From Sphingomonas sp. (lineage in GTDB: Bacteria; Pseudomonadota; Alphaproteobacteria; Sphingomonadales; Sphingomonadaceae), in the NCBI GenBank assembly GCA_017849555.1, contig JAFIGU010000085.1, positions 96,779 to 160,778 of the forward strand: a stretch of 64,000 nucleotides of DNA. Direction: 5' to 3'. This document shows positions 53,741 to 62,951 of this stretch, in pieces (the first letter of the stretch is position 1; the number at the start of each line of letters is the position of its first letter). The position numbers and the translations under genes are program-made. Under the pieces are notes generated by a model. The model saw nothing but the letters and a program-made list of their open reading frames with translations. It was not told the DNA's origin and ran no database searches.

Positions 53741-54904
53741 ATGGAGCAACCGGTGCCAGCACAGTCCGCGGCAACCCCGATCACCCAATTGGATACCCCC
53801 GCGCTTCTCCTCGATCGCGCGACGATGGACCGCAACATCGCGCGGATGCGCGACAAGATCGCGTCGCTCGGCGTCGCGCTTCGGCCGCATGTCAAAACCG
53901 TGAAATGCCTGGAGGCGATCGAGCGCATCGCGCCCGGGCGCGGCGCCGTCACGGTCTCGACGCTGCGCGAGGCCGAGGAACTGGCCGCGGCGGGCTATCG
54001 CGATATTCTCTACGCCGTCGGCATCACGCCGCAGAAAGTCCCGCGCGTGCAGGCGCTGCGCCGGCGCGGTGTCGACCTCAAGGTCATCGTCGACAATCAC
54101 GAGGTGGCGGCGGCGGTGTGCGCGGGCGGTTTCGACACGAGCGATCCGATCCCGACGCTGATCGAGATCGACACCGACGGGCATCGTGCCGGCGTGCGCC
54201 CCGACGACGCCGCGCTGCTCGGAACGATCGCCGGCGGGATCGGCGGCGCGCTCCGGCTGGGCGGGCTGCTGACCCATGCCGGGGGCAGTTACGAATGCCG
54301 CTCGATCGAGGCGCTGAAGGCGAGCGCGGCGCAGGAGCGGGACGGGATCGCCCGCGCGGCGGCGATCCTGCGCGAGACCGGCCACCGGCTCGACATCATC
54401 AGCATCGGCTCCACCCCGAGCGTGCTGTTCTCCGAAAACATGACGGGCGTGACCGAGGCGAGAGCGGGTGTCTTCGCCTTCTTCGATCTCGTGATGGCCG
54501 GGATCGGCGTGTGCACGCCGCAGGATATCGCGCTGTCGGTGCTGGCGACCGTCATCTCGGCACAGGCGGATCGTGGACGGCTGATCGTCGATGCCGGATG
54601 GATGGCGATGTCGCGTGATCGCGGCACCGCCCGGCAGCCGATCGATCAGGGCTATGGCATGGTCTGCGATCTCCACGGCACGCCTTATCCCGATCTCATC
54701 ATGATCGACGCCAATCAGGAACATGGCGTGCTCGGTCTCCGCTCCGGAAGCGCGGCGGCCTTCCCTGACCTTCATGTTGGCGATCAGGTGCGTATCCTCC
54801 CCAATCACGCCTGCGCGACCGCCAGCCAGCATGACGCCTATCAGGTGACAGACGAAGCGCGCGGCGCAATCATGCATGTCTGGCCCCGCTTCGGAGGATG
54901 GTGA
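53741..54904 (+). CDS. D-serine dehydratase/D-threonine aldolase-like PLP enzyme
   Basis: Predicted 387 residues. LDTPALLLDRATMDRNIARM opens the alanine-racemase-type barrel, and LRPHVKTVKCLE has the PLP Lys. LLTHAGGSYECRS and IGSTPSVLF are PLP phosphate contacts. The C-terminal ILPNHACATASQHDAYQV has the His-x-Cys zinc ligands of D-serine dehydratases. Such enzymes dehydrate D-serine or split D-threonine; the choice cannot be made here. It ends one base inside RidA. Start at 53741 is by homology; ATGs at 53660 and 53669 are possible and none has a strong ribosome binding site. Confidence 0.87.
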   Translation: MEQPVPAQSAATPITQLDTPALLLDRATMDRNIARMRDKIASLGVALRPHVKTVKCLEAIERIAPGRGAVTVSTLREAEELAAAGYRDILYAVGITPQKVPRVQALRRRGVDLKVIVDNHEVAAAVCAGGFDTSDPIPTLIEIDTDGHRAGVRPDDAALLGTIAGGIGGALRLGGLLTHAGGSYECRSIEALKASAAQERDGIARAAAILRETGHRLDIISIGSTPSVLFSENMTGVTEARAGVFAFFDLVMAGIGVCTPQDIALSVLATVISAQADRGRLIVDAGWMAMSRDRGTARQPIDQGYGMVCDLHGTPYPDLIMIDANQEHGVLGLRSGSAAAFPDLHVGDQVRILPNHACATASQHDAYQVTDEARGAIMHVWPRFGGW

Positions 54905-55293
54905 TGAGCGATATCGTAGCAATACAGACGACCGAGGCGCCCGCGCCTGCCGGGCATTATTCGCAGGGCATTGCGTGCGGCGATCTGGTGTTCGTCTCCG
55001 GGCAATTGCCGGTGCGCGACGGCGGGGATCATTCGCTGGCGCAGGAGGGATTCGAACCCCAGGCGCGCCGGGCGTTGGCCAATCTGCTCGCGGTGCTGAA
55101 GGCGGGCGGCGCCACGCCGCGCGACGTGCTGCGCGTCACCATCTATCTCTCGGATGTCGCGGACTGGCCGTCGTGCAACGCGATCTACGCGGAGTTCTTC
55201 GGCGACAGCCGCCCCGCGCGGACGATCGTTCCGGTCGGCCCGCTGCATTACGGCTATCGGATCGAAGTGGACGCGATCGCCCGGCGGCGCTGA
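54904..55293 (+). CDS. RidA-family enamine/imine deaminase
   Basis: Predicted 129 residues, normal for RidA. APAPAGHYSQGIACGDLVFV with SGQLPV at the N-terminus, GGATPRDVLRVTIYLSD and SRPARTIVPV with the catalytic Arg are hallmarks. RidA hydrolyses reactive 2-aminoacrylate and similar enamines made by PLP dehydratases. The stop of the preceding PLP enzyme and the ATG share one base (TGATG), with GGAGG 6 bases before the ATG. This pairing gives the cleanest functional link in the region: the first enzyme makes the product that RidA clears. Confidence 0.93.
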   Translation: MSDIVAIQTTEAPAPAGHYSQGIACGDLVFVSGQLPVRDGGDHSLAQEGFEPQARRALANLLAVLKAGGATPRDVLRVTIYLSDVADWPSCNAIYAEFFGDSRPARTIVPVGPLHYGYRIEVDAIARRR

Positions 55294-55357
55294 CGCGAGG
55301 CCTGGACCTGTGGGGCGAGCGCCCATAAAGGGCGCCTCCAATCAGAAGGAAACCCCT

Positions 55358-55633
55358 GTGAACAATACCGATCTCGCCGACCGTATCGCCGAGACGCACG
55401 GCCTGACCAAGGCCGATGCCCGCAAGATCGTCGACAGCGTATTCGCCGTCCTCGTCGAGGCATCGACCAAGGGCGAGGAAGTCTCGCTCAACGGCTTCGG
55501 CAAGTTCAAGGTCAAGGACACGCCCGCGCGCCAGGGCCGCAACCCCGCGACCGGCGCCGTGATCGAGATCGCCGCGTCGAAGAAGCTGACCTTCGCGCCC
55601 GCCAAGGCGGTCAAGGACAAGCTGAACGGCTGA
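55358..55633 (+). CDS. HU-type DNA-binding protein
   Basis: Predicted 91 residues from a GTG with AAGGA upstream. DLADRIAETHGLTKADARKI, SLNGFGKFKVKD and GRNPATGAVIEIAASKKLTF with the RNPATG arm are the HU/IHF signature. It bends and compacts DNA as a dimer. Its stop overlaps the ATG of the YbaK-like gene by one base (TGATG). Confidence 0.95.
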   Translation: MNNTDLADRIAETHGLTKADARKIVDSVFAVLVEASTKGEEVSLNGFGKFKVKDTPARQGRNPATGAVIEIAASKKLTFAPAKAVKDKLNG

Positions 55634-56106
55634 TGGGTATCGAGGCGGTCCGCGCCTTCTTCGCGGCGCGGGCATCGGACGTAGTTATTGTCGAACAGGC
55701 CTCGAGCACCGCGACCGTGCTCGAGGCCGCCGACACGCTCGGTGTCACCCCGGGCCAGATCGCCAAGACCCTGTCGCTCAGGGTCGGCGAGCATGTGGTC
55801 CTGATCGTGACCGCGGGTGACACGCGGCTCGACAACCGCAAGGTCAAGGACATGCTCGGCGGTCGGCCGCGTATGCTATCGGCTGAAGAAGCCGAACAAT
55901 TGACCGGCCATCCCGTCGGCGGCGTCTGCCCGTTCGGGCTTGCGACGCCGCTCCCGGTCTATTGCGACCTGTCGCTGCGCCGCTTCGATCAGGTCTATCC
56001 CGCCGCCGGCGCGCGCACCGCCTCGGTGCGGTTGAGCCCCGATCGCCTGGCGGCACTGGTCGGCGCCGAATGGGCCGACCTCTGTTCCTTGCCGGGCTCG
56101 GCTTGA
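55633..56106 (+). CDS. YbaK/EbsC-type aminoacyl-tRNA deacylase
   Basis: Predicted 157 residues. TPGQIAKTLSLRVGEHVVLI contains the conserved Lys of the editing domain, and HPVGGVCPFGLATPLPVYCD is the family GGVxPFG motif. YbaK-like proteins remove wrong amino acids (for instance Cys from tRNA-Pro) as free-standing editing factors. It is coupled to HU by a one-base overlap. The 228 bp that follow hold no recognised gene. Confidence 0.92.
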   Translation: MGIEAVRAFFAARASDVVIVEQASSTATVLEAADTLGVTPGQIAKTLSLRVGEHVVLIVTAGDTRLDNRKVKDMLGGRPRMLSAEEAEQLTGHPVGGVCPFGLATPLPVYCDLSLRRFDQVYPAAGARTASVRLSPDRLAALVGAEWADLCSLPGSA

Positions 56107-56334
56107 AATGGCGTGATCGGCAGAACCGGGAACGTCTTCTGCCTTTCTCTCTTTCCGTTTCGCGGGCGGATAGCGGCGGTGCGATGTGTACGGCCGGCAG
56201 ATTTTCACGCGCTCGCCGGTCGCGCGTCGGACGATCACGCGTGTTCGCGAAACGCAGCAATTCCGGCAATGCGCTTGTATCCGCCGAAGCTGCGCGCCAG
56301 CTAGCACGCAACGCAACCGCTAGGGTTTCCCCTC

Positions 56335-57351
56335 ATGAAGAAGATCGGGTTTCTCTCGTTCGGCCATTGGTCGGCGGCATCGCAATCGGCGACCCGTTCG
56401 GCCAGCGACATGCTGCTGCAATCGATCGACCTGGCGGTCGCGGCCGAGGAACTGGGCGCGGACGGCGCCTATTTCCGCGTCCATCATTTCGCGCAGCAGC
56501 TCGCTTCGCCGTTTCCGCTGCTCGCCGCCGTCGGTGCCCGGACTCGCCGGATCGAGATCGGCACCGGGGTGATCGACATGCGGTACGAAAACCCGTTCTA
56601 CATGATCGAGGATGCGGGCGCGGCCGACCTCATCAGCGGGGGACGACTCCAACTCGGCATCAGTCGCGGTTCGCCCGAACAGGTGATCGACGGCTGGCGT
56701 TATTTCGGCTTTGCGCCCGCGGAGGGCGAGAGCGATGCCGATATGGGTCGGCGCCACGCCGAGGTTTTCCTCGAGCTGCTGGAGGGCAGGGGCTTCGCCC
56801 AGCCCAATCCGAATCCGATGTTCCCCAACCCGCCCGGCCTGCTCCGTCTGGAGCCTCATTCGGAAGGGTTGCGCGAGCGCATCTGGTGGGGATCGGGGGC
56901 GAACGCGACCGCAATCTGGGCGGCGCGGATGGGGATGAATCTGCAGAGCTCGACGCTCAAGGCCGACGAAACCGGCGAGCCCTTCCATGTCCAGCAGGCC
57001 AAGCAGATCCGCGCCTATCGCGAGGCCTGGAAGGAAGCAGGCCACAAACGCGAGCCCCGCGTGTCGGTGTCGCGTTCGATCTTCGCGCTGATGAACGACC
57101 AGGATCGCGCCTATTTCGGACGCGGCGACAGCAGCGACCAGGTTGGTATCATCGACAAGATGCGTGCGATATTCGGGCGGTCCTACGCCGCCGAGCCCGA
57201 CGTCCTGATCGACCAGTTGCGCGCCGACGAAGCGATCGCGGAGGCCGACACCCTGCTCCTCACCGTGCCCAACCAGCTCGGCGTGGACTATAATGCGCAT
57301 GTGCTCGAGGCGATCTTGACTCACGTCGCACCGGCGCTCGGCTGGCGCTGA
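56335..57351 (+). CDS. LLM-class flavin-dependent oxidoreductase
   Basis: Predicted 338 residues. IGFLSFGHWSAASQSATRSA, RIEIGTGVIDMRYENPFYMI and LQLGISRGSPEQVIDGWRYF show the luciferase-like monooxygenase TIM barrel. Such enzymes use reduced flavin (FMNH2 or F420) to oxidise small organic compounds. No flavin reductase is adjacent. Only a weak AGGG precedes the ATG. Substrate unknown. Confidence 0.9.
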   Translation: MKKIGFLSFGHWSAASQSATRSASDMLLQSIDLAVAAEELGADGAYFRVHHFAQQLASPFPLLAAVGARTRRIEIGTGVIDMRYENPFYMIEDAGAADLISGGRLQLGISRGSPEQVIDGWRYFGFAPAEGESDADMGRRHAEVFLELLEGRGFAQPNPNPMFPNPPGLLRLEPHSEGLRERIWWGSGANATAIWAARMGMNLQSSTLKADETGEPFHVQQAKQIRAYREAWKEAGHKREPRVSVSRSIFALMNDQDRAYFGRGDSSDQVGIIDKMRAIFGRSYAAEPDVLIDQLRADEAIAEADTLLLTVPNQLGVDYNAHVLEAILTHVAPALGWR

Positions 57352-57443
57352 CGAGGCGACGCGGCGGCGGGGCAGGTCCGTCCGGTTCTATTGAAGGGGT
57401 AAGAAGCGGGCAGCGCTGTGGCGCCCGGCGCAACCATTTATCC

Positions 57444-57461
57444 AGTCTATCTGATCAGACT
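57444..57461. promoter_or_regulatory. Palindrome upstream of marR
   Basis: AGTCT-ATCTGATC-AGACT, with TGATCA in the centre, lies 41 bp before the MarR ATG; a further CTATCT and GATCTGAT follow within 30 bp. A possible MarR operator in the 150-bp promoter gap. Confidence 0.5.
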
Positions 57462-57501
57462 ATCTTTACAGCTTACCTGTCGATCTGATAGCTAGTCCAA
57501 C

Positions 57502-57954
57502 ATGAGTGCCGAACCGGATGATCAGGGACCTGCGCCGACATCGCTTCTGGCGCAGGAGCTCCGCGCGCTGATGGGCAGGCTAAAGCGACGCTTGCGCGAT
57601 CAAGCCCATATCGGGGACCTCGCGCCCTCTCAGGTGTCGGTCCTGCTCCGCCTGGAGAAGGACGGGCCCGCTACGGCGTCGAGCCTCGCCCGTGCCGAGG
57701 GGATGCGGCCGCAATCGATGGCTCCGGTGCTCACCGCGCTGAAAGATGCCGGTCTCGTGAGCGGAACGCCTGATCCCGCGGACGGACGGCAGACCCTGTT
57801 CTCGCTCACCGAGGCGTTTCGAAAGTCGGTCGAGGAGGGCCGCGCCGCACGTCAGGACTGGCTGACGCGTGCGCTTCAGATGCGGCTTTCGCCGCAGGAG
57901 CAGGGCGAGGTGGCAAGGGCTGTCGACCTGTTGAAGCGGCTCGTCGACGAGTGA
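57502..57954 (+). CDS. MarR-family transcriptional regulator
   Basis: Predicted 150 residues. PSQVSVLLRLEKDGPATASS, LARAEGMRPQSMAPVLTALK and DPADGRQTLFSLTE give the MarR winged helix with its D-x-D/GR wing. It is the first gene of a set with an isochorismatase-like hydrolase, a small membrane protein and an MFS exporter, all in the same direction, and likely represses them in the absence of a ligand. The palindrome at 57444-57461 is the likely site. Confidence 0.92.
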   Translation: MSAEPDDQGPAPTSLLAQELRALMGRLKRRLRDQAHIGDLAPSQVSVLLRLEKDGPATASSLARAEGMRPQSMAPVLTALKDAGLVSGTPDPADGRQTLFSLTEAFRKSVEEGRAARQDWLTRALQMRLSPQEQGEVARAVDLLKRLVDE

Positions 57955-58011
57955 AGGTGTTTCGCGGCCGCCAGCCGCGAAACCGATGCTGGAACTCAGG
58001 AGGATATTCCG

Positions 58012-58575
58012 ATGGCGCTGACGATACTCGATCCGAACACCGCCCTGATCATCATCGATCTTCAGAAGGGCATCGTCGGCTTGCCTGTCATCCACCCCAT
58101 AGATCGGGTCATCGAACGCGCCCGTGCGCTGGCCGACGCCTTCCGTCAGCGCGGCCTGCCGGTCGTGCTCGTCAATGTTGCTGGCGGGGCGCCGGGCCGG
58201 ACCGAGCAGCCCCCTCAAACGGGCGCCCGTCCGGACGGATGGACTGACCTCGTTCCGGAACTGAACCGGCAAGCCGGGGATATCATTGTGACGAAGCGGA
58301 CCTGGGGCGCCTTCGCCAGTACCGACCTCGAGGCCCGGTTGAAAGCGCGAGGCGTCACCCAGGTGGTGGTCGCAGGTGTGGCGACCGGAACCGGCGTCGA
58401 GGCGACGGCGCGTCAAGCTTATGAGGCGGGCTTCAACGTCACCCTCGCGCTCGACGCGATGACCGACATCCGCCCCGAGGCGCATGACTATAGCATCAGG
58501 AACATCTTCCCGCGGCTGGGGGAGACCGGCACGAGCCGGGAGATCATCGATCTCCTCCCGACGAAGGATGCCTGA
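58012..58575 (+). CDS. Isochorismatase-like hydrolase with altered active site
   Basis: Predicted 187 residues. TALIIIDLQKGIV has the catalytic Asp, and TKRTWGAFASTDLEARLKAR the Lys region. The usual Cys motif (GVxTNxCV) reads GVATGTGVEATARQAYEAG, so Gly stands where the catalytic Cys is expected. A subgroup of isochorismatase-fold proteins has this change, so it may use another mechanism or be non-catalytic. AGGAGGA lies just before the ATG. It sits between marR and a membrane protein gene, with 1 bp to the next. Confidence 0.88.
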   Translation: MALTILDPNTALIIIDLQKGIVGLPVIHPIDRVIERARALADAFRQRGLPVVLVNVAGGAPGRTEQPPQTGARPDGWTDLVPELNRQAGDIIVTKRTWGAFASTDLEARLKARGVTQVVVAGVATGTGVEATARQAYEAGFNVTLALDAMTDIRPEAHDYSIRNIFPRLGETGTSREIIDLLPTKDA

Positions 58576-58576
58576 G

Positions 58577-58906
58577 ATGCCCTGGCTTTCACTCCTGTCA
58601 TATGGCTTCGGCGGCGCATTCCTGGCGAATGCCATCCCTCATGCCGTCAGCGGCATGATGGGCAGGCCTTTTCAGAGTCCCTTTGCACAACCGCCTGGAC
58701 AAGGGCTCTCGTCGTCGACCGTCAATGTGCTCTGGGGATTCTTCAACCTCTTCGTCGGCTATGTGCTGGTCTGTCGCGTCGGTGATTTCGCATTGAAAGA
58801 TACGGCAGACGTCCTCGCCCTGGCCGTCGGCGCCTTCGCGATCGCGCTGTTTTCGGCACGGCATTTCGGTCGCTTCCATGGCGGCAACGGGCCGGCGCAT
58901 CGATGA
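58577..58906 (+). CDS. Small membrane protein of unknown function
   Basis: Predicted 109 residues with about three hydrophobic segments: SYGFGGAFLANAIPHAVSGM, VLWGFFNLFVGYVLV and VLALAVGAFAIALFSA. I do not recognise a family. The ATG at 58577 has AAGGA 8 bases upstream; the ATG at 58568 is a possible earlier start. Its stop overlaps the MFS gene ATG by 4 bp (ATGA), so it is translated with the exporter and may work with it. Confidence 0.75.
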   Translation: MPWLSLLSYGFGGAFLANAIPHAVSGMMGRPFQSPFAQPPGQGLSSSTVNVLWGFFNLFVGYVLVCRVGDFALKDTADVLALAVGAFAIALFSARHFGRFHGGNGPAHR

Positions 58907-60204
58907 AGGCTCGCGCGAGCAACACCTTCCGATCGCTGCGAAGCTTCAATTATCGGGTCTGGGTAGGCGGTGCCTTCGTCTCCAACGTCGGCACCTGGGT
59001 CCAGCGCACCGCGCAGGACTGGCTGGTGCTCACGCAACTGACCCATCATGATGCCTCGGCGGTCGGCTGGGTCATGGCGCTGCAGTTCGGGCCGCAACTC
59101 ATCCTGCTGCCGTGGACGGGCTTCGCCGCCGATCATTTCAACCAGCGCAAGCTTCTCATCGCCACGCAGGCGACGATGGGTGCGCTCGCTATTGCATTGG
59201 GGGTGCTCACCGTCACTGGCATCGTCCAGCTCTGGCATGTCTACGTCTTCGCCTTCCTGTTCGGCAGCGCTGCGGCTTTCGATGCCCCGGTGCGTCAGAC
59301 CTTCGTTGCGGAACTGGTCGGGGACGAGGATCTGCACAATGCGGTGGCGCTCAACTCCACCTCGTTCAACGCCGCGCGGATCGTGGGTCCGGCCGTCTCC
59401 GGCATCGTGATCGCCGCGGTCGGCACGGGCTGGGCCTTTCTGATCAATGGCGCCTCCTTCGCCGCCGTGCTGGTCTCGCTCGCCTTCCTGCGCACGGCCC
59501 AGCTTCGCCCGAACGCCCGGGCCATCCGCGGGAGGGGAGGCTTCGCCGACGGGCTCCGCTATGTGCGGGATCGCCCGGACCTCAAGGCGATGCTCGTCAT
59601 GCTGTTCCTGATCGGGACGTTCGGCCTGAACTTCCCGATCTTCATCTCGACCATGGCGGTCAGCGTCTTTCATACGGACGCCCGTGGATACGGGCTGTTG
59701 TCGTCGATCATGGCGATCGGCACGATGTCCGGCGCGCTTTTGGGCGCCGGGCGCGAAATGCCGCAGTTCCGGTTGTTGCTGGTCGGCGCCACGATCTTCG
59801 GTCTCGGCTGCACCTTCGCCGCCTTGGCGCCTGGCTATTGGCTGTTTGCTGGCGCGCTCGTCATCATCGGCGTGGCGGCGCTGACCCTCACCAACACGAC
59901 GAACAGCCTGATGCAGCTCTCGACCGAGCCCGCCATGCGCGGGCGGGTGATGGCGCTGCGCGTCGGCATTGCGCTGGGCGGCACGCCGATCGGCGCCCCG
60001 ATCGTCGGTTGGGTGGCAAGTCATTACGGTCCGCGCTGGGCGCTCGGCATTGCTGCGGCTTCGGGCTTTGCCGCCGCCATCGTGGCGCTGGCCACCGCTG
60101 GCCACCGCTGGCCGCCGCCGAGCAGGATAGCGCTAAGTTCGCGCCGACGGATAGCGATCGAAGGGGCGGCGAAGCGGGGCATTGGTCCGCACCCTGGCGC
60201 TTGA
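58903..60204 (+). CDS. MFS exporter (MFS_3/EntS-like)
   Basis: Predicted 433 residues with about 12 hydrophobic segments. FRSLRSFNYRVWVGGAFVSN and VGTWVQRTAQDWLVLTQLT are the N-terminal mark of this group, and DAPVRQTFVAELVGDEDLHN the conserved loop before the central helices. It probably exports a small molecule. The last about 30 residues (after ALATAGHRW) are Arg/Pro-rich and unlike a transporter end; a 10-bp tandem duplication at 60091-60110 is responsible and probably shifted the frame. Confidence 0.9.
   Translation: MKARASNTFRSLRSFNYRVWVGGAFVSNVGTWVQRTAQDWLVLTQLTHHDASAVGWVMALQFGPQLILLPWTGFAADHFNQRKLLIATQATMGALAIALGVLTVTGIVQLWHVYVFAFLFGSAAAFDAPVRQTFVAELVGDEDLHNAVALNSTSFNAARIVGPAVSGIVIAAVGTGWAFLINGASFAAVLVSLAFLRTAQLRPNARAIRGRGGFADGLRYVRDRPDLKAMLVMLFLIGTFGLNFPIFISTMAVSVFHTDARGYGLLSSIMAIGTMSGALLGAGREMPQFRLLLVGATIFGLGCTFAALAPGYWLFAGALVIIGVAALTLTNTTNSLMQLSTEPAMRGRVMALRVGIALGGTPIGAPIVGWVASHYGPRWALGIAAASGFAAAIVALATAGHRWPPPSRIALSSRRRIAIEGAAKRGIGPHPGA
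60091..60110 (+). repeat. 10-bp tandem duplication in the MFS gene end
   Basis: GCCACCGCTG occurs twice in a row. Removing one copy returns the frame to ...ALATAGRRRAG and a stop at 60128-60130, giving a normal short tail. The duplication length (10, not a multiple of 3) changes the reading frame for the rest of the gene. Confidence 0.7.
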
Positions 60205-60213
60205 TTTTTCTGA

Positions 60214-61464
<1,251 letters not shown>

Positions 61465-61469
61465 CGATC

Positions 61470-61505
61470 GCCCGCCTATCTTTAACCGGCTGAGCTTCGG
61501 CGGGC
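61470..61505. terminator. Possible terminator after the esterase gene
   Basis: GCCCGCC (61470-61476) pairs with GGCGGGC (61499-61505) around a 22-base loop, just after the esterase stop; AAAAA follows, so a T-run exists only on the minus strand. A weak candidate. The rest of the 230-bp gap to the ROK gene shows no gene. Confidence 0.3.
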
Positions 61506-61694
61506 AAAAACCGTCGACCGCCGGGGTACGTTCCCGCTCAGCAAATTCGCAACGACATGCGGTACGAACCTTGCGGCGTTGCCCGTTATCAGGCCGTCCT
61601 CGCGAATTCCCATCCCCGCCGATTTGAAGGCGAACGCAGACAGGGAGGCCGACCGAACGCAGACCACTGGTGCTCCGCTGGAGCAATCGTGTCG

Positions 61695-62831
61695 TCATGT
61701 TCGCGCGATCGACGCATGAATCGGCAGTAGCGCCGCGCCCAGCGCGGAGCCGGCGCCGCCGAGCTGGGAGATTTCGATGTCGTACCGCTCCTTCTCGCTC
61801 TCGGCGATATGGTCGCCCCATTTGATCGCCCGGCGGTTCAGCCGTTCGGCAAGTCCGTGCATGATCGCGGACGGCAAAGGGCTCATCAGCCGGATCGCCC
61901 CCGGGTCGAACCAGGCGAGCGCCGAGTTGATCGTCTGGAGAAGCTGATCGGCGGCCCGTTCCAGCCAATCATCGATCGTCGCCTCATATCCCGGGATCGC
62001 CTCGGCAAAATCGGCCAGCGATCCGACCTTGCATCCGTCCGCCTGCAATGTTGCGATCAGATCGAGCGTCGTCGGGCGCGGCTGGTTACCCGGGTAGAAC
62101 ATACCGATCTCACCGGCGCTGCCCGTTTCGCCGCGCATCAGCCGGCCTTCATGAACGATTCCCGCCCCGATGCCGTGCCCGAGCAGGATCACCACCGCGG
62201 TGGTACAGCGCCGGATCAGCCCGCCCAGATAATATTCCGCGAGCGCCGCCGCCGTCGCGTCATTCTCGATCCAGATCGGCAGCCGCAGCGTTTCCTCGAA
62301 GATCGCGCGCAGCGGCGCCTCCTTCCACCCGGGCAGGTTCTGAACCACGTGCCAGCGATTGCCGTCGCGCGACAGCGCCGGGCCGGGCACGCTGAAGCCG
62401 ACGCCGTACAGCCGGCTGCCCAGCAGTCGGTGTTCCATCGCGAGATCGTGGATACGGCGATCGACGTGGCGGGCGAAACAAAGCGGGTCGACGGGCTCGA
62501 TCTTCTCGGACGTGAGCGACACCACGCCCCCGGCATAATCGACCAGCGCGATTTCCAGCAGGCCGGCATAGATCGCTACCCCGACCGCATAGCCCCCAGC
62601 CGGGGAAATCCGCAGCGGCACCGTCGGGCGCCCCCGACCCGCCAACGTCTCGGCGGGCAATTCCTCGATCAAGGCCTGCCCGATCAGCGTTTTGGTCAGC
62701 TTGGAGATGGCGCCGTTGCTGATCTGCAGAGACTCGGCCAGGGCAGACCGCGATTGTGGGCCGCGCGTGCGCAGCTGCCAGAGCAGCCGCTTCTCTTCCT
62801 CGAGCAGCGTGACCGGTGGATGCCTCATCAT
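61695..62831 (-). CDS. ROK-family transcriptional regulator
   Basis: Predicted 378 residues. An N-terminal winged helix (KRLLWQLRTRGPQSRSALAE, SLQISNGAISKLTKTLIGQ) is followed by a ROK/hexokinase-like domain (GVAIYAGLLEIALVDYAGG, IENDATAAALAEYYLGG, LLGHGIGAGIVHEGRL). The zinc motif CxCGxxGC of many ROK proteins is absent; the corresponding part reads FYPGNQPRPT. It probably senses a sugar. It is divergent from a TBDR gene with an AT-rich palindrome between them, so it is the likely local regulator. Confidence 0.9.
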   Translation of the reverse strand: MMRHPPVTLLEEEKRLLWQLRTRGPQSRSALAESLQISNGAISKLTKTLIGQALIEELPAETLAGRGRPTVPLRISPAGGYAVGVAIYAGLLEIALVDYAGGVVSLTSEKIEPVDPLCFARHVDRRIHDLAMEHRLLGSRLYGVGFSVPGPALSRDGNRWHVVQNLPGWKEAPLRAIFEETLRLPIWIENDATAAALAEYYLGGLIRRCTTAVVILLGHGIGAGIVHEGRLMRGETGSAGEIGMFYPGNQPRPTTLDLIATLQADGCKVGSLADFAEAIPGYEATIDDWLERAADQLLQTINSALAWFDPGAIRLMSPLPSAIMHGLAERLNRRAIKWGDHIAESEKERYDIEISQLGGAGSALGAALLPIHASIART

Positions 62832-62864
62832 GCGGAGCCAATAGCAGCCCGGTATGCAGCCCGT

Positions 62865-62892
62865 GATTTATTTTCTCAGAAATAAATAAATC
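62865..62892. promoter_or_regulatory. AT-rich palindrome between ROK and TBDR genes
   Basis: ATTTATTT (62866-62873) pairs perfectly with AAATAAAT (62880-62887); GATTTATTT can also pair with AAATAAATC (62884-62892). AT-rich sites of this shape are used by NagC/Mlc-type ROK proteins. It lies in the 120-bp divergent gap and stands out against the high-GC surroundings. Confidence 0.65.
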
Positions 62893-62951
62893 TGTCATCC
62901 GCGCCGCGCATCGGCGCCGCGAGTTCACGATATCTCGGGGGAAACGATCCG

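Noticed and set aside
55047-55060. A tRNA-like T-arm on the minus strand (GGGGTTCGAATCCC).
   Set aside because: It lies inside the RidA coding sequence and no acceptor stem, D-arm or anticodon arm fits around it.
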